From positions 1-15,975 of the forward strand of contig JAURJS010000053.1 in NCBI GenBank assembly GCA_030832135.1: a stretch of DNA of 15,975 nt. Direction: 5' to 3'. Position 1 is the first letter of the stretch. Every line of letters starts with the position of its first letter. Source of the stretch: Candidatus Planktophila sp. (lineage in GTDB: Bacteria > Actinomycetota > Actinomycetes > Nanopelagicales > Nanopelagicaceae). A program made the translations under genes and the position numbers. Shown one piece after another: positions 10,748 to 15,975 of this stretch. The notes below the pieces were generated by a model. That model worked only from the letters and a program-made list of their open reading frames with translations, made no database searches and was not told the origin of the DNA.

Positions 10748-11677
10748 ATGAGCGCCCCTGTAGATCTCTCAACCACACTCGGCAATGCCTGGTTTCCTTC
10801 ACCCCTCTTCACAGCAAGTGGTTGTGCATCTAGCGGTAAAGAACTGGCGCAGTTCTTCCCTTTGAAAGAAATTGGCGCCGTTGTTACTAAATCCGTAATG
10901 AATAAGCCTCGTCATGGTCGACCAACTCCGCGAATGGCTGAGACTCCTTCGGGCATGCTTAACTCCATCGGCCTTCAAGGTCCCGGTATTGATGCATTTC
11001 TTGCAAACGATGTCCCTTGGCTACTTAGCCAAGGTTCACGCGTGATTGTCTCAATCGCTGGCGAGACTGTTGAAGAGTATGCAGTTTTGGCTCGCAAATT
11101 ACGATCAACATCTGGCATCTCTGCAATTGAAGTCAACATCTCCTGCCCAAATGTAGAGAACCGTGGATTGGTATTTGCAACAGATTGCGATACCTCCGCC
11201 AGAGTTATCGATGGAGTGAGAAAGGTAATCGGGGGAGAGATTCCAATTCTGGCAAAGCTCACTCCTGATGTCACAAATATTGCAGCAGTTGCCAAGAGCG
11301 TCGCCGATGCGGGTGCGGATGGTGTTGCGCTCATCAATACAGTTCTTGGAATGGTTATCAATCTCGATACGATGAAACCACATCTTGGCGGTAAGACTGG
11401 AGGACTTTCAGGACCAGCAATTCGCCCGGTCGCAGTTCGCGCTATTTATCAAGTTCGTGAAGCGCTACCTCATCTTCCCATTCTGGGGATGGGTGGAGTG
11501 GCTTCAGGGCGCGATGCTCTCGAGATGATTCTCGCCGGTGCATCAGGGGTCTCTGTCGGTACGGCAAGTTTTGGTAATCCAACAGCGCTGATTTCAATTA
11601 AAAATGAACTCCGTGAACTTCTAGCGCAGCGTGGCTTCACCTCACTCTCGCAAGCTGTTGGCTATGCCCATAGATAA
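10748..11677 (+). CDS. pyrD: dihydroorotate dehydrogenase catalytic subunit, class 1B
   Basis: FMN TIM-barrel enzyme oxidising dihydroorotate to orotate in the cytosol. The 309-residue length, lack of any N-terminal membrane helix, and catalytic Cys133 within EVNISCPNV identify class 1 (class 2 uses Ser). The adjacent pyrK makes it class 1B, which uses NAD+ as acceptor. Other FMN/orotate blocks are NSIGLQGPG, AKLTPDVTNI, and the C-terminal ILGMGGVASG followed by SVGTASFGNP. The ATG directly abuts the pyrK stop (TAAATG) with a strong RBS. After this gene comes the first real gap of the operon, 33 nt, before pyrF. Confidence 0.95.
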   Translation: MSAPVDLSTTLGNAWFPSPLFTASGCASSGKELAQFFPLKEIGAVVTKSVMNKPRHGRPTPRMAETPSGMLNSIGLQGPGIDAFLANDVPWLLSQGSRVIVSIAGETVEEYAVLARKLRSTSGISAIEVNISCPNVENRGLVFATDCDTSARVIDGVRKVIGGEIPILAKLTPDVTNIAAVAKSVADAGADGVALINTVLGMVINLDTMKPHLGGKTGGLSGPAIRPVAVRAIYQVREALPHLPILGMGGVASGRDALEMILAGASGVSVGTASFGNPTALISIKNELRELLAQRGFTSLSQAVGYAHR

Positions 11678-11700
11678 CCTGAGAAACTTTTCACAATCAG

Positions 11701-11705
11701 AGGAG
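11701..11705 (+). promoter_or_regulatory. pyrF ribosome binding site
   Basis: AGGAG 5 nt before the ATG at 11711. It fixes that start over an out-of-frame ATG at 11706. pyrF thus has its own ribosome entry, unlike the overlapping genes before it. Confidence 0.65.
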
Positions 11706-11710
11706 ATGAG

Positions 11711-12412
11711 ATGAGTTCACCGATAATACTCGCGGTTGATACCCGTGATTTCGAGACAGCCCAGCGATGGGTAGAAGCTACTCGCGAGAGCGTTGGCCTC
11801 TATAAGTTGGGTCTTGAGTTCTTTCTCACCTTCGGAGCTGATGGTGTCGCAAAGATAAAAGAGGAATTTGGCGTTGAGATCTTCCTCGATCTTAAATTGC
11901 ATGACATCCCTAACACTGTCTCATCGGCCGCCTCAGCTATCTCTTCTCTCAACCCTCGCTTTCTTACCGTTCATGCATCAGGTGGTAGCGCCATGGTCAG
12001 AGCAGCAGTGGATGCAGTCCCTCAGGTAGATATCACTGCAGTTACGATCCTCACCTCGCTCTCTGAAGAAGATCTCTTCGAGATTGGTTATGCAAACAAG
12101 GCCCTTGAGAGCGCTGTCGCACTTGCGGATTTATCGGTTCGAGCAGGCGCTAAAGCGATTGTCTGCTCGCCTCTAGAAATATCGGCAATCCGAAGTGCCG
12201 TTGGTGCAGATCCCATCATCATCACCCCAGGCGTTCGTCCAGCGGGCACAGCCGGTTCTGATGATCAAGTGCGCACCATGACGCCACAGCAGGCAATTGA
12301 ATCTGGAGCGAACTATGTAGTCATTGGCCGTCCGATTACCGGGGCCTGGAGTAAGGGTCCTGCTGCAATGAGTCAGGCTGCGCGAGCAATCGCAGAAGAG
12401 ATCTCTGGATAG
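11711..12412 (+). CDS. pyrF: orotidine 5'-phosphate decarboxylase
   Basis: Last step to UMP, decarboxylating OMP without cofactor. The 233-residue TIM barrel shows the catalytic Asp-Lys-Asp array in FLDLKLHDIPNTV (Asp60, Lys62, Asp65), and the phosphate-binding C-terminal blocks TPGVRPAG and VVIGRPITGAW. This FLDLKxHD form is the E. coli/Bacillus subfamily; from memory, mycobacterial and streptomycete PyrF have a longer protein with a DxKRGD-type motif, so this copy is not the usual actinobacterial type. Orotate phosphoribosyltransferase, the step before, is not encoded in this window. The stop codon TAG is also part of a possible promoter for the next gene. Confidence 0.95.
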   Translation: MSSPIILAVDTRDFETAQRWVEATRESVGLYKLGLEFFLTFGADGVAKIKEEFGVEIFLDLKLHDIPNTVSSAASAISSLNPRFLTVHASGGSAMVRAAVDAVPQVDITAVTILTSLSEEDLFEIGYANKALESAVALADLSVRAGAKAIVCSPLEISAIRSAVGADPIIITPGVRPAGTAGSDDQVRTMTPQQAIESGANYVVIGRPITGAWSKGPAAMSQAARAIAEEISG

Positions 12413-12415
12413 TAT
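12410..12415 (+). promoter_or_regulatory. candidate -10 for a leaderless mIHF-Gmk transcript
   Basis: TAGTAT fits TANNNT and ends 6 nt before the ATG at 12422, the geometry of leaderless actinobacterial transcripts. There is no Shine-Dalgarno at normal distance before that ATG. The element overlaps the pyrF stop codon. No -35 is evident. A match this loose can arise by chance. Confidence 0.4.
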
Positions 12416-12421
12416 TGACCC

Positions 12422-13294
12422 ATGGCACTCCCACCTCGTCTCTCAGATGAGGAGCGCACGCGCGCGTTAGAGATTGCAAAACTCTCAAGGCAAGAGCGTG
12501 CGCGGGTAAAGGAAGAGATTCGAAGGGGAGCGATCTCCTTCTCGCAATTTATCGAGAGTGCGCAGCAGAACCCAGTTCTTGCCAAGATGCGTGTGGTTGA
12601 GTTGCTGGAATCTCTCCCCGGGTATGGCAAGATTCGTGCGCAAGCGGTGATGGAGAAATTTGAGATTTCACCAACTCGTCGCGTTCAAGGTTTAGGTCGC
12701 CACCAGTTATCGTCATTATTAAAGGAGTTTGAGATTCCAACCCCGCATACTCGAGGCAAACTCCTCGTTCTCTCAGGTCCTGGGGGAGTTGGTAAGAGCA
12801 CCGTTGCCAAGGCGCTGCGCGAGGTCCCTGGATTCTGGGTCAGCGTCTCTGCTACAACTCGAGAGCCTCGATTCAATGAGGTTCACGGCGTTGATTACTT
12901 CTATTACTCAAATCAAGAATTTGATCGCGCGATTGAAGAGGACCAATTCCTAGAATGGGCTGAATTTGCCGGAAATCGTTACGGCACCCCCCGCGCAGCT
13001 GTTGAGGAGTCCCTCTCACAAGGAGTAAATGTCCTTTTGGAGATAGAGATTGCCGGAGCTAAGCAGGTTCGTTCCCATTCGTCAGAGGCGATATTGGTCT
13101 TCCTGGTGCCGCCATCATGGGAGGAGCTCGTCTCACGCCTTGAAGGACGTGGAACTGACTCTCCCGAGCGGAGAGCGGCTCGATTAGCCCTGGCCCAAGA
13201 GGAGCTAGCTGCAGCATCTCTCTTCGATACGGTGATTATCAATACTCAGGTCGAAGAGGTGGTCCAAGCCCTGATAAGATTAGCAACCTCGTAA
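12422..13294 (+). CDS. gmk: fusion: mIHF nucleoid protein + guanylate kinase
   Basis: One 290-residue frame holds two proteins usually encoded by neighbouring genes. Residues 1 to about 103 match actinobacterial integration host factor (mIHF/sIHF), from the MALPP start through the LLESLPGYGKIRAQ helix-hairpin region and SPTRRVQGLG, a DNA-binding nucleoid protein. Residues about 110-290 are guanylate kinase (GMP + ATP to GDP + ADP): P-loop GPGGVGKST (119-127), SVSATTREPR, GVDYFY, LEWAEFAGNRYGTP, LLEIEIAGAKQVR and the RRAARLALAQEE lid end. The family's usual LEID reads LEIE here. The linker is only a few residues (IPTPHTRG) with no stop or frameshift. The order mIHF, gmk, rpoZ, coaBC, metK matches M. 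tuberculosis, where the first two are separate genes. It may act as a fusion or be cleaved. Confidence 0.92.
   Translation: MALPPRLSDEERTRALEIAKLSRQERARVKEEIRRGAISFSQFIESAQQNPVLAKMRVVELLESLPGYGKIRAQAVMEKFEISPTRRVQGLGRHQLSSLLKEFEIPTPHTRGKLLVLSGPGGVGKSTVAKALREVPGFWVSVSATTREPRFNEVHGVDYFYYSNQEFDRAIEEDQFLEWAEFAGNRYGTPRAAVEESLSQGVNVLLEIEIAGAKQVRSHSSEAILVFLVPPSWEELVSRLEGRGTDSPERRAARLALAQEELAAASLFDTVIINTQVEEVVQALIRLATS
12721..12727 (+). promoter_or_regulatory. internal Shine-Dalgarno-like site at the mIHF/Gmk junction
   Basis: AAAGGAG within the Lys-Glu codons that end the mIHF domain lies 6 nt before an in-frame ATT (codon 105), at the start of the kinase linker. No ATG, GTG or TTG occurs in frame there. 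It may be a relic of a former gmk ribosome binding site or permit rare AUU initiation, but Lys-Glu codons alone produce such a motif. Confidence 0.25.
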
Positions 13295-13296
13295 GA

Positions 13297-13332
13297 GGTA
13301 GATTTGAAGTAAAAGTAAGTCACTGATCTACC
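13297..13332 (+). repeat. inverted repeat in the gap before rpoZ
   Basis: GGTAGAT (13297-13303) is an exact reverse complement of ATCTACC (13326-13332), separated by 22 nt, in the 62-nt gap between the fusion gene and rpoZ. A following T-run is absent, so it is not a classical terminator. It could be an operator, an mRNA-stabilising hairpin or chance. A TAGATT (-10-like) overlaps its left arm. Confidence 0.35.
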
Positions 13333-13345
13333 CACCTGAACTACT

Positions 13346-13351
13346 AAGGAG
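13346..13351 (+). promoter_or_regulatory. rpoZ ribosome binding site
   Basis: AAGGAG 5 nt before the ATG at 13357. A strong site that fixes the rpoZ start and indicates independent translation initiation after the 62-nt gap. Confidence 0.7.
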
Positions 13352-13356
13352 CACCC

Positions 13357-13617
13357 ATGAGCGGACACGTCGACGGAATCACTAACCCTCCAATCGACGA
13401 GCTCCTCGATAAGAGTGGCTCTAAGTATGCCCTCGTGCTCTATGCAGCAAAGCGCGCACGTCAGATCAACGCTTACTACTCACAACTCAATGAGGGACTC
13501 CTTGAATACGTAGGCCCACTCGTTGATACCTATGTTCACGAGAAGCCTCTCTCAATCGCGCTCCGTGAGATCAACGAAGGTCTCTTGACCATCGAAAATC
13601 TTGAGACAAACGCTTAA
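13357..13617 (+). CDS. rpoZ: RNA polymerase omega subunit
   Basis: Small subunit that clamps the beta' chain and helps RNA polymerase assembly. The 86 residues carry the family core [20 protein letters not shown] followed by [10 protein letters not shown], then the actinobacterial extension [20 protein letters not shown]. Length and sequence fit actinobacterial omega. Its place between gmk and coaBC is conserved in the phylum. Whether the (p)ppGpp-binding site of proteobacterial omega applies here is unknown. Confidence 0.96.
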   Translation: MSGHVDGITNPPIDELLDKSGSKYALVLYAAKRARQINAYYSQLNEGLLEYVGPLVDTYVHEKPLSIALREINEGLLTIENLETNA

Positions 13618-13635
13618 TTTTCAAAAGCAGTAGCC

Positions 13636-14829
13636 ATGTCCGCCCCAGCTCGAGAGATCATTCTCGGCGTTGGAGGCGGCATTGCTGCATATAAGGCCTG
13701 TGATTTATTGCGCCGCCTTCAAGATAGAGGCTTTGCAATCACGGTAGTTCCCACACCTTCAAGTTTGAACTTTGTTGGCAGGGCAACCTGGGAGGCCTTA
13801 TCAGGGCGCACTGTCACCACTGAAGTCTTTGAATTGGTTGATCAGGTAAGACATGTCTCCTTAGCGCGCGTGGCCGAAGCAATAGTTATTGCACCAGCCA
13901 CGGCAGATCTCATCGCACGTATCGCTGCAGGCAGAGCAGATGATCTCCTCACCAATTGTGTTCTTGCCTCTGATGCCCCCATTCTGGTCGTTCCCGCAAT
14001 GCATCCCAATATGTGGTTCAACGCGGCAACTCAGGCGAATGTCGCAACTCTTCGTTCGCGAGGCATAGATGTAATGGAACCTGCGGAAGGTTCTCTCACT
14101 AGTGGAGATATTGGCAAAGGTAGATTTCCTGATACCGCTGAGATTATTGAAAGATTTTCAGGTACTACATTACGTGAGAGAGACCTCGAAGGTTTCAAAG
14201 TTCTTGTTACAGCAGGTGGAACGAGGGAAGCTATCGATCCGGTTCGATTTATCGGAAATAAATCGACAGGTAAGCAGGGGATTGCCATCGCTGAAGCCGC
14301 TCGTTCTCGTGGGGCAGATGTAACACTCTTGATTGCAAATAGTGAGATTGAATCTCACCCACTGATTAACCGCATCGATGTTCAGTCGGTGGACGAGATG
14401 AAGTCTGCTTTAGATTCTCACTTCTCCAATTCTGACTTTCTCTTCATGGCCGCTGCAATTTCTGATGTTCGTCCCCAGAAGAGTTCGCAGCAGAAGATTA
14501 AGAAGGCAGAGTTAAATTCAATCTCCATCATCGAAAATCCGGATCTTTTGGCATCTCTGCCTGCAGATGGTTCGCAAATAGTGGTTGCCTTCGCTGCTGA
14601 GACTGATAAAGATTCCATACCAGAGGCGCAATCGAAGATGGCACGTAAGAATGCGGATTTGGTCTATCTCAATAATGTTTCAGATGGCGCAATATTTGGC
14701 TCAGAGAAGACCTCTGGTTCGATTATCGATGCATCAGGTGTTTTGGAGTCCTTCGATGATATATCGAAAGAAAATCTCGCACATTCGCTCATCAATCATG
14801 CAATCTCGAAAAGTAATAAGTTAGGCTAA
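13636..14829 (+). CDS. coaBC: bifunctional phosphopantothenoylcysteine decarboxylase / phosphopantothenate-cysteine ligase
   Basis: Two consecutive coenzyme A steps: CoaB joins 4'-phosphopantothenate and cysteine using CTP, and CoaC decarboxylates the product with FMN. The 397 residues show the CoaC flavoprotein domain (about 1-180: GGIAAYK, catalytic His73 in [15 protein letters not shown]) and the CoaB domain (about 187-390: [35 protein letters not shown]). The CoaC substrate-flap cysteine of E. coli (LACG block) is not present: the equivalent stretch reads [10 protein letters not shown]. From memory, other actinobacterial enzymes also lack it. The start is 18 nt after rpoZ with only a weak Shine-Dalgarno. 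Confidence 0.95.
   Translation: MSAPAREIILGVGGGIAAYKACDLLRRLQDRGFAITVVPTPSSLNFVGRATWEALSGRTVTTEVFELVDQVRHVSLARVAEAIVIAPATADLIARIAAGRADDLLTNCVLASDAPILVVPAMHPNMWFNAATQANVATLRSRGIDVMEPAEGSLTSGDIGKGRFPDTAEIIERFSGTTLRERDLEGFKVLVTAGGTREAIDPVRFIGNKSTGKQGIAIAEAARSRGADVTLLIANSEIESHPLINRIDVQSVDEMKSALDSHFSNSDFLFMAAAISDVRPQKSSQQKIKKAELNSISIIENPDLLASLPADGSQIVVAFAAETDKDSIPEAQSKMARKNADLVYLNNVSDGAIFGSEKTSGSIIDASGVLESFDDISKENLAHSLINHAISKSNKLG
14822..14827 (+). promoter_or_regulatory. candidate -10 for a leaderless metK transcript
   Basis: TAGGCT fits TANNNT and ends 6 nt before the metK ATG at 14834; no Shine-Dalgarno is visible there. It overlaps the coaBC stop. No -35 is recognisable. The 4-nt gap leaves no room for a SAM riboswitch directly upstream. 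Confidence 0.3.
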
Positions 14830-14833
14830 GCCA

Positions 14834-15975
14834 ATGTCCAAGCGCCTCTTTACCTCAGAATCTGTGACTGAAGGTCACCCAGATAAGATTGCAGATCAAA
14901 TCTCTGATGCAATTCTCGACTCTCTCCTTACTCAAGATCCTTCTAGCCGCGTTGCGGTAGAGACTCTTATTACAACCGGTCAGGTCCATGTTGCCGGTGA
15001 GGTGACCACATCAGGGTATGCCGATGTGATGGGAATTGTTCGCGACACAGTTATTGGTATCGGATACGACTCATCCGTAAAGGGCTTTGATGGAAATAGT
15101 TGTGGCGTCTCAATCTCAATTGGTCAACAATCGCCAGATATCGCACAGGGAGTTGATGATGCCTTTGAGCATCGTGTCTCATCTGCAAGTGACCCACTAG
15201 ATCTGCAAGGCGCTGGCGATCAAGGTCTGATGTTTGGTTATGCATGCGATGACACCAAGGAGCTAATGCCTCTTCCTATTTATCTGGCTCACCAGTTATC
15301 TCAGCAGCTCTCCTTAGTTCGCAAATCTGGCCAACTTCCATATTTGCGCCCCGATGGAAAGACGCAAGTTACGATTGAATATGATGGCGATCGCGCGGTA
15401 GCGCTCGACACCGTTGTCATCTCTAGCCAACATGCAGAAGAGGTTGATGTTGCTAAGGAGCTCACCCCAGAGATTATTGAGTATGTGATTGAGCCAATCC
15501 TCGAGAAGATTGATCTTCCTCGCAAGGATCTACGCACGCTGATCAACCCAACAGGCCGTTTCGTTGTAGGTGGCCCAATGGGAGATGCCGGTTTAACTGG
15601 CCGAAAGATCATCGTTGATACTTATGGCGGTATGGCTCGTCATGGTGGTGGCGCATTCTCTGGAAAAGATCCTTCAAAGGTAGATCGTTCCGCAGCGTAT
15701 GCGATGCGATGGGTTGCAAAGAATGTTGTTGCAGCTGGTCTTGCTCGTCGTTGTGAAGTTCAAGTTGCCTACGCAATTGGTAAGGCACAACCCGTAGGCG
15801 TCTTCGTTGAGACCTTCGGAACAGAGACTGTTGCGATTGCGAAGATTCAAGAGGCGGTAACAGCTGTCTTTGATCTGCGCCCAGCTGCGATCATTCGTGA
15901 CCTCAATCTTCTGCGCCCTATCTATTCACAGACTGCTTCCTACGGCCACTTCGGTCGAGAGCTTGCTGACTTCAC
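14834..15975 (+). CDS. metK: S-adenosylmethionine synthetase (3' end outside window)
   Basis: Makes S-adenosylmethionine from methionine and ATP. The frame is open from the ATG at 14834 to the window end, 380 full codons; the family is about 400 residues, so roughly 20 C-terminal residues are missing. Signatures are the N-terminal [19 protein letters not shown] (His15, Asp17, Lys18), the methionine/ATP loop [14 protein letters not shown] (from residue 126), and the P-loop-like [16 protein letters not shown] (from residue 271). It lies 4 nt after coaBC, the usual actinobacterial neighbour order. The start is supported by the family N-terminus, not by an RBS. Confidence 0.97.
   Translation, partial: MSKRLFTSESVTEGHPDKIADQISDAILDSLLTQDPSSRVAVETLITTGQVHVAGEVTTSGYADVMGIVRDTVIGIGYDSSVKGFDGNSCGVSISIGQQSPDIAQGVDDAFEHRVSSASDPLDLQGAGDQGLMFGYACDDTKELMPLPIYLAHQLSQQLSLVRKSGQLPYLRPDGKTQVTIEYDGDRAVALDTVVISSQHAEEVDVAKELTPEIIEYVIEPILEKIDLPRKDLRTLINPTGRFVVGGPMGDAGLTGRKIIVDTYGGMARHGGGAFSGKDPSKVDRSAAYAMRWVAKNVVAAGLARRCEVQVAYAIGKAQPVGVFVETFGTETVAIAKIQEAVTAVFDLRPAAIIRDLNLLRPIYSQTASYGHFGRELADF

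Noticed and set aside
14830..14833. SAM riboswitch before metK
   Set aside because: Only 4 nt separate coaBC from metK, and the upstream sequence is conserved coding DNA.

Overview
This window looks like a chromosomal core region of a low-GC, streamlined actinobacterium. Genes are packed with very short gaps, and GC is roughly half by eye. The gene content and order are actinobacterial: aroB-aroQ-efp-nusB-bldD-pyr operon-mihF/gmk-rpoZ-coaBC-metK, close to what is known around Rv1379-Rv1392 of Mycobacterium tuberculosis and the bldD-pyr region of Streptomyces. An EF-P with the PGKGP loop, a BldD-type regulator and an mIHF domain support this. The compactness and moderate GC suggest a freshwater acI-type lineage (Nanopelagicales, Planktophila-like), but that genus-level guess is inference only.

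Layout. Positions 1-2080 (+) hold the 3' part of aroB, aroQ, efp and nusB: shikimate pathway, then translation and transcription factors. Positions 2058-2555 (-) hold a bldD orthologue that overlaps the tail of nusB. The 168-bp gap at 2556-2723 is the longest non-coding stretch. It is divergent and carries the bldD leader on one strand and, on the other, a PyrR-type RNA hairpin that pairs with the pyrR ribosome binding site. Positions 2724-12412 (+) form a pyrimidine biosynthesis operon, pyrR-pyrB-pyrC-carA-carB-pyrK-pyrD-pyrF. Its first seven genes overlap or abut, so translation is probably coupled. Every de novo UMP enzyme is present except orotate phosphoribosyltransferase (pyrE). Positions 12422-15975 (+) hold a single ORF fusing mIHF to guanylate kinase, then rpoZ, coaBC and a metK cut by the window end.

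How it fits together. CarAB, PyrB, PyrC, PyrDK and PyrF make UMP, and PyrR probably senses UMP/UTP and shuts the operon by hiding the first ribosome binding site. Gmk and RpoZ link nucleotide supply to transcription, and CoaBC and MetK make coenzyme A precursor and S-adenosylmethionine. The most notable points are the mIHF-Gmk fusion, the intact c-di-GMP motif in BldD, the PyrR leader, and the NAD-type (class 1B) dihydroorotate dehydrogenase placed as in Bacillus. I saw no mobile elements, CRISPR arrays, tRNA or rRNA genes. Nothing here amounts to a wholly new system.
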